Origin: Haliclona indistincta
Taxonomy: Eukaryota; Porifera; Demospongiae; Haplosclerida; Chalinidae
DNA length: 64,000 bases
Direction: 5' to 3'
Assembly (NCBI GenBank): GCA_964017065.1
Contig: OZ024790.1
Span: forward strand, 10,986,403 to 11,050,402
The position numbers were made by a program, and so were the translations under genes. The notes beneath the pieces were generated by a model. That model had not been told where the DNA came from and did no database searches. It worked only from the letters and a program-made list of their open reading frames with translations. Position 1 is the stretch's first letter. Every line of letters starts with the position of its first letter. Shown here one piece after another: positions 35,554-48,900 of the stretch.

Positions 35554-37548
35554 TAAAGAGACGACAAGAGTTTCAAGTGAAAGTAGAAGATAGAAAGATA
35601 CAGGATACAACACTAAACACGCAACACGCACACACACACACACACACATGAATATTGTTAACATGAATGCAATTATTGGAGCTCAAAGGGTTATATTCTA
35701 TACATGCCAAGACTGGCAATCCCAATGAATCTTTATTACATCCATTATGCCCATATAGGTATCACAGGCTTTGGGTATCAAGGCATTTAGATATCATTCA
35801 AGTTTTTACGCCATAAATTATATATTTTTTGTTAGCCTCCAAATCAGATTTATCTTCAAAGTGTGTATTGGGACTGGCATAGCATAATGTCTTGGCAGTC
35901 TTTTATCAGCTAGATCCTACAGTAGTATTTTTGCCTATCTCACACACACACACACACACACATACACACACACATGTTCAGACGATGGAATTAAACAACT
36001 ACAACCACGATAGTACTATCAGAGATAAGAGAATCAACCACATGCATAGCACCTTCACAACCATGCAGGCAATAAATAGGAGTCGCCCTGACGTATATAA
36101 AACCATGCATCAAATCTCCGATAAAGAAGCAGTTATATAATTCTGATGACTTTGGTGTGCAGGAAAACTAGGGATGACACTAAAAGTCCTAAAACTCCAC
36201 ACATTGAGTTAAAAGTGATACTGCAGTTTCAGTACACTGATTTCACAGAAGAGGACTCAGCCCACATCCTGTTCAAACCAGCATGCCAGCGTCCCCCAAC
36301 ATCCACCACAAGAAACCACATTCTATCTTTGAACTACCCCAACCACGCGCTATTAGCATTGAAGGTATTCATGACACGTGTGAATGCACACAAATGGGAC
36401 GGTTGAACAAATTCATGGCTATCTTACTAACATATGGAATGCAGCTGACCCTATTATACCAGACCCGCCAGTGAAAATCATAGAGAAAGTGACATATCAA
36501 ATATCTATTATTTCCTGTATAGGCAAACAAATTGAACTCCTCCCTATACATGTAGGCTCAGTTTATTGTAGTTTGCTGTTTCGGATATAATTAGCAGTAT
36601 CTTAACTTTTTAAATCCCTTTTGAATACACATTATCCAGATCAACAACAACTATCACAAGCATCACTCACAGTTTGTTGACTGTGGGGTTCTCACGGATG
36701 CAGGGAAACTGGCAACAGTAAACAAATCCAAGATCCCGTAGCGCACAACGCAAGTGTACTGTCCTGCCTTGCTTGTCTCCGATGTATCAATTCTCAAGAC
36801 AGAGCTGTTTGCAGTGTTGGTGTAGTCTGAAGATGGAATAGTTTTACCGTCATGCAGCCATTCGTACCGAGGGCAATCGTCTTGACCGAAACAGGACAAA
36901 CCGGTTGTGTGACAACTCAGAGAGATCGATGAACCATGCAGTACGCTGTCTTGAGGCTGAGATGTAAATTGCACAGGGTCTTTAGTTAGCATGACATACG
37001 GTGGGCTGATTGGTGCATTAGACATGCATGTTGGAGTGGTGGGGTTTTCAGGTGGTGCACAGGTCCACTCAAACTTGTGATTTTCCCCATCACAGCTGCT
37101 GGTGTCTGAAAGAGAATAAGAGAAAGTGAAGTGGTGTGTGTACTAGTAGTCTAGGCGCGAGTTTACACGCGCGGTTGCTGTTTACATGGGCAACAAGCGG
37201 CATATCAGCTGCTAAGCAAAGAAAACTCCCTGAAGCCCGCCAAGTGCAATAACGTCCCTGCCCTCGTGGCAACATCGTTACACAGCGCTCTTTGAGGCTG
37301 TTTGAGCGACTCGCGAGCACACAACAACACAGACGCAGTGAAGGCGTATATAAATACAAGCATATAGATCATCTGACGCTATGCAAGTAGAGTGCTAAAG
37401 TACATTTGAGCATTGTTGACTCACGAGTGTTGAGGCAATCGGTGAACCAACTTGGTACAATCGCGTTTGATGGATAAGGTAGCGCCAAAAACAGTGCGAT
37501 CGTAACCAAAGCCGTCACAAGTACTTGGTTGACAGCTGATGTACACAT
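27864..37548 (-). CDS. Ig/fibronectin-III single-pass receptor with long cytoplasmic tail (14 exons)
   Basis: Exons (minus): 37425-37548, 36671-37105, 35088-35459, 34390-34671, 33953-34294, 33282-33629, 32970-33157, 32855-32939, 32597-32768, 31754-31836, 31420-31678, 30798-31211, 30300-30475, 27864-30245; about 1,888 residues. Exon 1 is a signal peptide (VLVTALVTIALFLALPYPSNA). Exons 2-5 each encode one Ig-like domain (QYTCVV, SYLCLM, DYSCSV, with Trp cores YEWLHDG, YRWLRG, YTWLFRG). Exons 6-12 encode about four FN3-like domains. Exon 13 has the membrane helix (FVIALLVIVLLTVTVGSIVG) and a KKCKNC stop-transfer. The last exon is a 793-residue Ser-rich tail with repeated Tyr motifs (SGYLSLES, DGYITERS, DGYISEES). 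The ligand is unknown; adhesion or immune recognition is an inference. The junction of exons 7 and 8 is out of phase (see findings). Domains are typical of nephrin/DSCAM/cytokine-receptor-like proteins. Confidence 0.85.
30481..30715. repeat. (GA)n array beside the transmembrane-exon acceptor
   Basis: Purine array starting 5 bp from exon 13 of the receptor; in the gene's sense a CT tract in front of ccgcag. Confidence 0.92.
31271..31412. repeat. (CACT)n array at a receptor donor site
   Basis: Runs into the exon 11 donor (plus strand aactcac at 31413-31419). In the gene's sense the intron starts GTGAGTT and then continues as GTGAG repeats. Confidence 0.9.
32102..32128. repeat. (CA)n microsatellite at one end of the SINE
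   Basis: Alternating cg/ca run gcgcgcgcgcacacaca, next to the 3' end of the SINE. Confidence 0.85.
32165..32524 (-). mobile_element. tRNA-derived SINE
   Basis: The minus strand starts GCCCTGGTGGTTCAACTGG with an RNA polymerase III A box (TGGTTCAACTGG, 32505-32516) and a B box (GGTTCGAATCCC, 32449-32460) at tRNA-like spacing. It is followed by about 280 bp of unrelated body ending near ACGCGTGACCCTTGTGG. The anticodon region carries an 11-bp internal duplication (gggttgtaagc twice on the plus strand), so it is not a working tRNA. (CA)n runs flank it on both sides. It lies in the receptor intron between exons 9 and 10. Confidence 0.75.
32525..32588. repeat. (CA)n microsatellite at a receptor donor
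   Basis: Plus-strand CA run ending 2 bp from the exon 9 donor; in the gene's sense GTAAGTATTGTGTGTGTG. Confidence 0.9.
33630..33952. other. Receptor intron 5
   Basis: AT-rich, with three near copies of tttatgggtgcaaaaaaa (about 33711-33760). No gene seen. Confidence 0.5.
34793..35054. repeat. Two-copy direct repeat of about 130 bp
   Basis: cttgtccccctgagtcat ... aaatgcagtctgaactagt occurs at about 34799-34922 and again at 34923-35050 with few differences. It lies in the receptor intron between the second and third Ig exons. Confidence 0.85.
35466..35550. repeat. (GA)n array beside a receptor acceptor
   Basis: About 85 bp of GA starting 7 bp from exon 3; in the gene's sense CT leading to ctgtag. 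Confidence 0.92.
35551..36670. other. Receptor intron 2, mostly unannotated
   Basis: Contains (CA)n at 35630-35648 and 35941-35973. Between 36160 and 36560 the base composition is more even and short open frames occur, as in an eroded coding insertion, but I recognise no protein family. Confidence 0.4.
37106..37424. other. Receptor intron 1
   Basis: About 320 bp with a GC-richer middle (gcgcgagtttacacgcgcgg). No gene or element is assigned. Confidence 0.4.
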
Positions 37549-37882
37549 GATCTTTAGGTCACCCTTTCACTTCTGCAGCACCAGTCTCTCTTTGCGACGA
37601 CCTCACAACAATTCCATGCTAACTGTTTCAACCTTTCCTGTTCAATAAACAGCTTTGATGAACGAATCCACGACACGAGGATTGATCCACTCACCTGCTA
37701 TTCTGATTTCTGAGCAGCTGCTGTTGTCTCGCTCGTTGACGTGATCTGAATTCTCAAAGAAGGAGGGGCTCGTACTTGATTGATATACGCTCAGCACCAA
37801 TTCCGTATACTTCCGTGCACAAATGAGGTGACAATAAAATTTTTATGAGGTTAAAATATTTTTATCGGGTGATAATGCGGTT
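37549..37882. promoter_or_regulatory. Upstream region of the receptor, after the CPLANE1 stop
   Basis: 334 bp between the CPLANE1 stop (37883) and the receptor start (37548), same strand. It must hold the CPLANE1 3' end signals and the receptor promoter; no individual site is certain. Confidence 0.4.
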
Positions 37883-39883
37883 CTATGACGTCAGTATATC
37901 ATCAACTCTGCTCCAGTCGATACTCGAAGTGATGCTTCCACTGGAAATACTCAACTGGTCGTATTCTGTGTTAGCCTGCATTGAAAGAGAGTTGCATACA
38001 ATAATTTAGCAGTTGTCTTTTCGCAAACGCACCAAAATATCAGCAATCTTCCCTTGCTCGACTTTATCGAGCCCTTCCACGCTTGACAATTTTCTCTTCT
38101 CCCCTGCCTTCCTTGATCTTGTCAACTCAGAAATATCTGTAAAAAAAGCAAAAAATGAACATCTGTACCAGTAGTCACGAGCACCTTGGGTGAGTGATAC
38201 AGTGGAGCTCGTCCCATTTCTCATTTTTCCTCTCCGTTCTTCACTCTGAAGTGGTCCGCTTGACCGTGTAAGTCTATTACTGTAGGGCTGTCTCATCTGT
38301 TGTGAAGTTCTGTTACTAGGCTGATGTCTGGTGTTAGGCTGTGCTGATTCTTTGGTTGTCTGTGGAGCTCTTTCGCGAGAGAATGATGGATTTGTGGGTT
38401 TGCCGAGCGGTGGTTTTTTGGTCGATGAATGAGCAGATGGAGGCTTTGAGGTGCTGAGGAGGTCGTTCATAAGAGCGTATGCTTCTTCAACTCTTTGCTT
38501 GTGATAGTCACGATGTAACTCTCTGTTGGTGGGTGGGTGGGTGAGTGAGTGAGTTCGAGTGAGTGAGTGAGTGAGTGGGTGAGTGAATGAGTGAGTGAGT
38601 GGGTGAGTGAGTGAGTGAGTGAGTGAGTGAGTGAGTGAGTGAATGAGTGAGTGAATAAGTGAGTGAGTGAATAAGTGAGTGGGTGGGTGGGTGGGTGGGT
38701 GGGTGAGTGAGTGAGTGAGTGAGTGAGTGAGCATGAGAGGATGGTGGGATAAAACAACATTAAGCTTGACCAATAAATGCAAAATACCTTCGTCTATCTT
38801 CTCTTTTTTCGTGAGGAGTGGAGTGGTTTCTTGACACCTACATGAATAAAACCAGGAGTACATGAAAAAGTGTCTTCAGAAGGAAAAGTGTTTCTAAAAC
38901 ACAACACATACTGATGCACAATACATTCACGAGGTGCTGACAAGTACTTGGTACAATGCTATCTATCACCATTCTTGTAGCTTGATTCCTATCTCTATCT
39001 TCCCCCAGTGGTCTCTTCTCAGTAATCAACTGTTGCCTCGTGTCAGCTGTTCTGTGCCCAACCATTGTGGTATTTTCTGGTAGTCTGCAAAGACAGAGAG
39101 ATTCGTAACTGAATGTGAAACCATTCGCACACAGCATCACGAGATTTTATAAAGAGCAGATTGTGAACAGTTTCGAATTAGGAGAATTACACAGCCACAT
39201 GTTGTGGATTGCAAGTGCATGCGAATAATTAGTAGTTGAGTGTGAGAAGGCAGTCTTGATAGTATAACAGTGTCTGTCACACCACTACCGGTAAACCCCT
39301 TCTAGCAACTTTCACAAGGGGAGGTCAAAGTTGGTCAGATCGACTTCCCAATTAAGATTACACTGTTTCCATTACCTGAAAGGATAAGTATCCTCTATCC
39401 TCGTATCAGACAGGTCTATTTCTTCTTTTCTAGTCACTCCCACATTGTCGGGTATTCTTCTTGCTTCTGAAGCAATGTCAGCTGTCTCTAATGTTGTGTT
39501 GTTGACAGCTAAAAGTGGTGATTTCCTTCTGAGATGTGTATCAGCAGTCTTTGAGCGTGTTTGAAAGCGTTTGTGACTTGGGTGAAATCGATCGATTGTT
39601 GACAAAACCTGTGTACAATTAAGCAAACAGTTCTAACAGTTCTGAGGAGGTCAGATACCCACAAGAGAGAACATTTGATGGAACAGAGAAATTTCAAACA
39701 GTTCCGTAACCCTTGTGCTGTAATATTGTACACTCAAAGGTCAAATCCTTAGTCACTAGTATTGCATATGCAAACTGCCTAGCTATGTTGAGCTCAGAGG
39801 GAAAGCCCTTTTGCAATCTTAATTCAAATCCCAAAATTATTCCCTCTCACATTATTTAGAATGTGTCAGAGTTTTTGGGGGAA

Positions 39884-39925
<42 letters not shown>

Positions 39926-42900
39926 TCTCTCTCTCTCTCTTCTTACCTGACGTGATCCCTCGATTTCGCTTGCTACAGTGCCCGCAGATCGCTCTATAGC
40001 CGACAGTTGCTCGTCTATCACTCTAAATCGCTGTAAAGCCTCACTCATAGCTGGTTGTGTCCTTTTCTTTTCACTCAGAATCAGGCTCTGAGGGGTCAAA
40101 AGTGGGGCCCTACAGCAAGAGCGGGAATCTCCCATGAAACAATATAACGTGTGACTTGTTTTAGTATCATTACCTGCAGGGCAAACCAGTTGTTTTAACC
40201 GGTAACTCGAGCTGATCCGAATCTGGATGAGGTAGTTTTTGACAGCCCTCCTCATCCTCAAGTGTGCTAACACTAGATAAGCTACTCCAAGCACTTATTT
40301 CAAGCTCCTCGCCCACAATCGTAGACTCTTGTTCTTCAATATCGTCAACTCTGATAAACTCAGACCCTCCTTCGTCATGAGGTGCCAGTACCAATTCCGG
40401 TCTCTTTACCACAGGAGATGTTGGTTGCACCATCCCTGGAGGAGGTGACACTTGAACAGCAATGGACACCATCGTCTGGGCTTCTTCCTTAGCGGGAGTA
40501 GACCACTGCTCCAAGTGAATGGAATACGAAGAAGACGAAGAAGACGAAGAAGATAAAGATGTTGATGCAGTGTCAGTATTGGACAGGGTCTGAGTGCCAG
40601 TGTCTTGTAGAGAAGTTGCATGCTTGGTTGTATGTCGGCTGCTAGTTTTGGGCGACGATCTAGGAGTAGAGCTAACAGAACATGCTTCTCGATCAGATGC
40701 AGCGACTAACTTGTGTACTTGCTTGGACAAACTTGGCGGCTCACTGTCAGGTGAAGGAGGGTGGTTCTCTTTCTGCCCAACAGCTTGCCCAGTAACGTTA
40801 GCTGCAGTTGAGCAAAGCTGAGTTGAAATGGACTCCTTGTTGCTTTGTGAGGCAGACTGCTGACTTTCGCTGAGCTGTATTCTCACTCTGCGCCGTCTCC
40901 TAACAGTGCTTGCTGTGGTGTTCTTCATTGAGCTAGTTTGAACAGTTTCTTTCTTCTCACAATGGAGTCCCTCTCCTCTGCTGGGCAGTTGAAGCAGTTG
41001 GTATCCATCCTGTCTCATTCGGCTGATAGGATCAGAGAGAGAAAGCAGAGGAGGTAAGGAGTGAGTTGTTGGGTGTGGTTGAACGGCTGTTGGAGGTACT
41101 AGTCGGGGAATAAATGGCTGTATGGGTACGTTAGGAGGAATGAACTCGATTGGGTTTGGGAATGTAGTTGGAAAAGAGGGCGCGGGTGGGTGATAGTGGG
41201 AGGGTGAGGATGGGTGATAGTGGGAGGGTGAGGATGGGTGATAGTGGGAGGGTGTGGGTGGGCGATAGTGAGAGGGTGAGGGTGGGCGATAGTGGGAGGG
41301 TGAGGGTGGGCGATAGTGGGAGGGTGAGGGTGGGTGATAGTAGGAGGGTGAGGGGCCCCATGCTATCCGGGGCAATGGTTGAGATGGTACAGGAACCGCT
41401 GGAGGATGACCACTATCATCCCTGATTGTCAGAAGAGGCAGTTTAGCTACTGGTACCTCGTCCTGTGATTCCCCATGTAACGATTGAGCATCTGCTTCCA
41501 AATAAGTCAATTTCTTTAAAAAAGAGTCTACGCCAGGATAAGCCTCACTAAAGCTTGGCTTGTGCTGTTGAGGAACCTGAGTAGGAGCAGTTTTCAAAAG
41601 CGGCATAGCACGAGTCACGCCTTTTTCCTTTCTAGTCTTCTTTTCATTTCTTGTCATTGTGTCTTCTTGATCCGATTCCTGGGTGCTCATGCCGAGGTTA
41701 AGTTTCGGCATTGCTCCTGGACTGAGCTGTGTGTCAGTGACTTCAGACAGGTCATGATCACCTGAAGGAGGCGCTCTAAGAAGCAATGGAGGTGGTATTT
41801 CATCACTAATAGCAGACAATGACAAAGATTCCAGATCAGTCATACAAAGGCGCTGAAGAAAAAATACAAAAACAGCATTGAAAATAATTTTTCAAAAACA
41901 ATCATAAATCCAGTATTAATCATAAAAAATTACCCTAAAAAAAAGTTGGGTTGACATGTGTAATAATATTATGCTCATTTTGAATGCAATGCAGCAAAAA
42001 TTTCTAAACGCTATCATTTTTGAGCACCAACTCATTAAAATTATGGGTCTCTGCCCCAATTTTGATACAGTACTCACAGGAGGTGAAGCTGATCTGGAGG
42101 TGCTTTGTGCTCTGTCTACAGCCCTCCCGCCATGTCTGTCCTTCTGCTGTACCATTAGCTGAGACATCCTTAGCAACTGTTTCTACAACAAAAAGAGGCA
42201 AAATAAATAGTTTGAGCTTTGGACTTTAAACTTTTCACAAAACTATGCTATAGACACACATTTTACCTGCAGTGATCTCATTTCTGCTGCCATAGTGTCT
42301 TGTCTCTCTGACGTGTCACAAGATGTGTTTTTCGCCTTTTTAACTCGCTTTTCCTCCTTGCTTTTCTTTATCTTGCTAGACTTCTTAGTATCTGCTTGAG
42401 CAAGCTCTACAGCTGCACGCTTCGCACTATTTGAACCAGACACAGCTAAATGAACAACTCCTCTGATCACAGTGCCTTTGTTCTCTCCACTTTGTTGAGT
42501 TCGATCGCTGATCTCTTCCTCACTTTTGGCTTCTTCCTCATTTTCATCTTCTTTCTCGTTTTCGCCATCTTCATCTTCTCTCTCATTTTCGTCCTCTCCT
42601 CTCTCATCTTTCTCTTGTTGCTGATCAGTATCCTCTGTCTCATCTTCCTCAGTCTCTGTCCAATCATTTCTCCACTCTGACCTAGCTGTGACAGGTTGAA
42701 AACTAGACTCGCTGAAAGTTACATCTGAAATGCTTGTTTCTGAAACACTAGGCAAAGACTCCTCCTGTGCTTTCTCTTCTTCTTCTGTTGGATCTTCCTT
42801 TTTCATCTCTCCCTCATCGAGCGAGGTTGTGGTTAAGTCTGTAAGCTGCTCGGCTGTAGATAGAGATGCTCTGTGGTCGCCATCAGCTTCTTCAGTTAGT

Positions 42901-45900
42901 GGAAGAGTTGTGGAACCAAATGTAACAGTTTCGTTGACATCGTCAGTCAAGGAGCTAGATAACAATTCGAGAGCCGACGACGATGAAACATTAGTTTCAA
43001 AGGATTTAGTTACTTTTGTCAAGTCGTCGGATTGCTGTGGTTGATAAGATCCATTGCTGTCCGAGGCAGTGACTGCATCAATGTCACCAGCAGACTGAAT
43101 GACTTTTAAGGCTGGAGGACTAGGCAAGCTGATGTCTGCAGGTCCCAACATCTGTTTTTCATCATCCTCTTGTAATACGTCATTTGCAACCTCTGTTTCT
43201 TCCAATTTTCCCGGTTCTGTCAAAATGTCAATTTTCGGTTCATCATTCACTTGCAGCTCAGAAGCAGTTGTAGGTAAAATACACTCGAGAGATTCCATCA
43301 ACATGCTGCTACTTTCCTCAGTTAGAGAAGGCAGAGAGGAGTCGTCGAGTAGTAGCTGCTCCTCTGTCACTTGCAGACAATTGACAAGAAAGGGAAGGAA
43401 GAAGTTAACTCGAATATGGCTGCTGAAAAGTTCACCTCCGGGAAAGGGCTCTTCTACTCCATCACTAGATTTTATACTGGACTTGGAGTGAGAGCAAGGG
43501 ATTGTGATTGACGGCAAACGGATGCGTGACCACTGGTCAAATGCAGTTAACAATGGAGTCATGTTCTCACAGGAAGAACGAGAGAAAGAAAGAATCTCGG
43601 GGCTGTGCTGTTTTCCGATGAGGTTCGCCGGTTTGCAGAAAGCACTGAGCAGTGGAGAGTTAGATGGCTGATGAGCTGAGCTGTGGAGAAGCTGGTGAAA
43701 GAGACTGGATTGCGAGCAAGGGAGTGCACCGTTGCTGTCCTTTTCAAAGTCAATGACAGAGAGAAGAGTGTCAAGAAATTGGTGATATTCAGAATCTAGT
43801 TCAAAAAGAAAACAATCATCAACGTTAGTTGTGTTTCGACAAGAGTGACAGAACTTTCCTCCGTCTTGCAAGAGATCGAGAAAATCGGTGACGGCTTGAG
43901 TCTGTCCAACATAGCTAACTGATAGAGGCTGAGGTTTACGAGGTCTGTCACTCCGTGAAGAAGAGCTCAATGAGAAGGAGGACGCAGATCTCAGTTGGGT
44001 GAGAATCCTGTCTAGTTTAGCTGCAAGCGTAGAGCTCAATTTTTGGTCGTTTGGAAAGGCATAGGCTAGTGAATCAACGAGGTACTGGTCAGGAGGTAGT
44101 TCTGCTAGAACAGAGAGAAGAAGACTGTCTAGTGACTCCTGTGTACCGCACAGGGAATCAGAGAATGGGATCAACTGGAGACACCAGTACACTGCCTTGC
44201 GATGATCATCACCACTATCATCAGAGACCTAATAAAAAAATAGTAATCATACATCAAAAATTTTCACAAACGGTAAAAATTTTGAACATAGTAAAATTTC
44301 AATTGGTTGACAGTACAAAAATTACCAAGTTTGACAAAAAAATTACGAATTTGCAGCTGTGCTCACTCTAATTTCTAATCTGTTTCAACTCACCTGTGCA
44401 GCTGTGCTGATGGTGAATAATCTGCGGCAGTAGATGGATGCTTGTTCTCGGCAGTGCAGGTACCAGAGCAATGAGCAGAGGCTGCGAAAGGAAGACTCCA
44501 TTGCTGCAAAGCTGGTAGCTAGTTCTGCATCCTCACTGAGAACTGTGTGGAAAGTAAGTACACAAATGACTAATATCCACAACCTGCACTATGTCTAAGC
44601 AAGACATTTTTATCGAAAAAAAAGTAGTTTCAATGTTGTTTTTATGGGTATGGTAATTTCTTCAGCATTGACTGTTATCAAAATATGTAGTTAAATTGTC
44701 CGTGTGGGCTTACCTGTTGATATTCTTTGAAAGTCTCCAGTGATTCTTGCTCTGTGTGTAAGACCATCAGGGAGACAAGATGAATCAGGCTCTCCTCTTG
44801 CAGTGGTAGACCAGTGAGGTACAGATACCAGTGTGCTCTGAAGGTCCGTCACGTTGCTCCACGTCACTAGCTGTTTGCAGTACGAGTGAGCAAGGAGAGA
44901 GAGGCAACTAGACGCCTTCATCAGGCTGAGAACTTTCCGAGTTATGGAGGCTAGATTGTGTCTCAGTGAGTACTCCAAACATCTTGAAGACTACACAAAA
45001 AAAGATGAGTAGCCCAAAATTTTTTGAATTGAACATGCCTAAATATGTTTTAACATTAAAATTTTGCATCGTAACAACAGATTTGGAGTCGCAATATTAT
45101 ATAGCGTACTGTGAACTGTGTTTCAAAAGTTCTGTTTTACTCACCTCAGCAGTAGAAGTGGGCTGAGGGCAATATGGAGGAGGAGAGGGAAGGTCCATCA
45201 CTGACCTATCAACTAGCAACGAAGCTGATCGACACAGTTCAACTAAACTGCCAACACTGTCGATCACGCCAGAGACCAATACCTCATCTTGTTCCACCAT
45301 TGCACAGCCAAGAAACAAATGAGAGAGCAACTGAAGTATTGCGTCATTATTCCCTTGGTCAGCCTGGACCTGCTCAGATAGAATGATATCGTTGAGACGT
45401 TTCGTAGCTATTGCTTGATGGAGAGTTTGAACATGTTCGAGATAGTCCTGCGGTAAGCGTTCTCCGATTTTCTTAAGATGACCTAAGTGAATAGAAAGCA
45501 AGATAAATGAGCTCTTCCAGTCTCCAAGGGTGCTTGTAAGGCTAGCAGCTTCACACCACAATCCACAAAGAAGCAGTAGCTCGAGTGCATGTTCAGGAGT
45601 CCATATCTTAGCAAGGTCATTTTCTCTACTGATGGCGCTCAAGCAATCGGACCTATTCATCTCCACCATTCTAAGCTCTACGGACAAAGAGTTCGAAAAT
45701 AGCTGCAACCATTTCAGAGGTGGTTGAGGTGTAGTAAGTTTAATCTGAATGAGTGGGTGTGGTTGCATTGGAGACAGAACCAGCATCCTACGACCACAAA
45801 AGTAGTCGGCCATGAGTAGCGCCAGGCTAGAAGCAACGACATAGCCGCTGTCAGAGGAGAAGTAAAGCTCAGGATTCGAAGAGAAAAGCAATGACTCTTG

Positions 45901-48900
45901 AGACCTGTGGCTCTGTAATGATTCGTGTGACATGAGCTTGCTAAGAGGACCAGCGGGCGACTGAAGACTTGCTCCAAACTGCAAAATGGACTGAGCAGGC
46001 GAGAGATGAGAGCTCGAAGAAGGCAATTTATTAGTTATCAGTCTGTGACAGAGATTCAAGCAGCTCATCAAGTCAATCTTCTCCATGTAGATATACAACA
46101 GTGATAGTGGAACGGAGACACTCTCTCTGGTCGAGGCACCATCGTGTGTGCTAAGAAGAAATACTTCAACTGTATCTTCAAGGGTCTGCAAAGCCTCGTC
46201 CACTGAACCACAGCAGTAGAGATCTTGAGCTACAGATAATACAAGACTGCACTGAACACAGAAATGCACAAAGTATATACATGTAATACTAGCTTAATTC
46301 AAGTCACTACTGTAATTCTCATTTCTATGAATAGCTACACAATAATTGTGAGTACCATACCACAAGCTTTGGTCAACTGAGTACACAAAATCGATACAAC
46401 ATTCTTCGTATTGACAATTTTTACCTTTGAGCAGCAGATCTGAAGGTAGGGAATTCTGATTCAGCTCCTTCGTGCTAAATCCACACTCCATCAGCCCTTG
46501 GTGAACCTGAGACAAAGCCCCTTCAAGAATCGCGTCTAGCTCTCTAGCTTGCGCATCAAAGCTGTCCTTGTCTTGCATAGCGATGCTCTTACTAGCATTG
46601 ACTAGTTCGCCGAGCTCGTCTCTCACACGAAAGACAAAGCCAGCTAAACTGAAATAAACCGGCGTGAGTTGCTGACAAGAGGGAGTAAGATAGGCAGTGC
46701 TTTCATCCAGGATGTCGAGTAGAACTAGCAGAGTGTCTCGAATCAGCGAAAAACGATTTGTGCAAGAACTGGATAAACTGCTGGTCCAGTGAACTATCCT
46801 TGAGCAGAGACTAGCTAGCATAGAGAGAAAAGGATAAGATGGCTTGCCTAAACCTTCGATAGGTGCGGCTATGTGGAGAAAACTACCATAAGCTCGAAGG
46901 ATCTCCGTAAGCTGAGAAGAATTGGTGTCATGGCTGGTTTTAGAATTGAGGAATATGGTCAGCAACTGCGTGAGGGATGGTAAAACAGACTCGATCATTT
47001 GGTGCTGGGATAAGTCGTGCTTAGAATGCTCCTCCAGCGTGGGAGACCAGTAACAAGGAGCGATGCTGTTCCCCGGTCGACTGAGATTGGTAGACACGGC
47101 AATGCTCCAGGCAGTGAGCAAGGTAGACAAACTCTTTACAAGACTCTTACTGGAAGCAGCCGGTTCAAGAGGATTCTTGCTGGTTCGATCCAGTTCTTCA
47201 TCCAACCCGATAAACTGGAGGACTCCAGAGTTAGTTCCAGCAGCACCGAGAGGTCTCATAGAACCACAAGAGCTGTTAAAAGTGTCAGTAAAGCCTCCAC
47301 TCGTCATGGACATCTCATGCTGGCGAGGAACATTGAGCCTGTTTGGTTGCTCATGTAAAGCTAGGTCCTCCATTGGAGACAGACCTGCTAAAAGTCTTGC
47401 TTTGGTGACTAGCGAACGAACAAGAAACGTGAGAGAGAATGATGCAGGCAGCGTCATAGTGGAAACCATGTAGCCATCAGAGCAGAGCAGGACAGGATAG
47501 AACGGGTGCGTGGAGACGGAGAAACGCTGACGGAGGCTATCACGCTCAGAAGACAATGACGTCCCAAGCAAGACATCTTGTGATTTCCTAAAACAAAAAA
47601 AATAATATCGATGAAAAATGGTCATGTAAAAAAGTGCACTAAAAATTTATACGCTTTCGATAGCAACTTTCTCTGCACCAATGCAGACAAGTAACCACAC
47701 AAATTTATGATTTTTTTGGTAGTGCAGATTATTCAGACAGAAGCTTACACGACAGAGATGAGTGGATGAAGAGGTAGGAAGTAAGCTGGGCCCATGTCCA
47801 TTGAGCAACCGTGAGTGATCAGTTTCAATGGCTGACCGTAGCGAGGCAGGATACAGAGAGAGCCTTGCTTGAGGACACACACCAGTAGCAACCCATCGGC
47901 CGACCATGACATGTCTGCAATCCAGTACCCTCTGCAAACAACAGAAGATTGTAAAGCAACGAAATGGTCTTATACACTAAATTACCGTATAGCGGGAAAT
48001 TTTCACGGGAGAAAATTTTCGCAAATTTCAGGCTATTCGCGTAACATTTTTTCTGCGAATGTCTTGTTTTAGTTGACAAAGACAGCCCAATAGCAATGGT
48101 TCGTTAAAATATTATTCGCGAAATCCTATCATCTATCTCGTTCGTTCGCAAAAATTTCCCGCTATACAATTTGTATCCCAGAAATTTCAGCTAATTAATA
48201 TTCATTGATGACGTATTCAATTATTTATTCCATGTACTACAAAACCACAAGAACAAAATCTGATAGAACAAGAGTTCTTGACTACGAACAATGAGGATTT
48301 GTTACTGTCATATGACTCACCTTCCTTTCTTGGTGTGATCTTGGTGACGAAGAAGAGGTAAGGAGAGAGAGGCAGTAGGTGAGAGAGGAGACAGGAACAT
48401 CACTCGAGTGTCTGCCATTACTACTCGGTTGATAGCTACGGCAGCGACATCCCCTCCTGGAGAGAGACGAACAAGATGGGACCGTGCGCCATGCTCACTA
48501 GCACAGCGCATAGACTTCCACCAAACACTGAATTGATCAAGCAGATCATTTCTTTTCAAAGCTTGGGAGCTACTATCTACAGCTACGTCTTCTTGAGATG
48601 GTCGAGGTGTCACTGCGATTCTTTTCACTTGTCCAAGAGAGTGTAGAGTGTGTTGAAGTATTTCAGGGACTTTTTCAGGGCTCAGCAAGTCACTAGTGGA
48701 AGGCCAGCGAAGAAGAAGATGGGTCAGTGTGGTAGGGCCTCCGTCCTCAGAGCAGTGAGCAGTAATGCAACTACAGCAATCGCCCAGTACCTACATGTGT
48801 ATAAGTGGAGTAAGTAAAATACAGTAACACTATGTTTCAGCTTAGTAACAGTGCACTGTATTAGGGAGGCACGTGATCCGACGTTCTCAACTAAAGCTCA

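Noticed and set aside
36146..36590. Possible eroded coding insertion in the receptor intron
   Set aside because: Composition is suggestive but no frame longer than about 85 codons and no recognisable reverse transcriptase, transposase or host motif.
42450..43491. Antisense plus-strand frames inside CPLANE1 exon 10
   Set aside because: Shadows of a long Ser/Glu-rich coding exon; no independent start, splice or family evidence.
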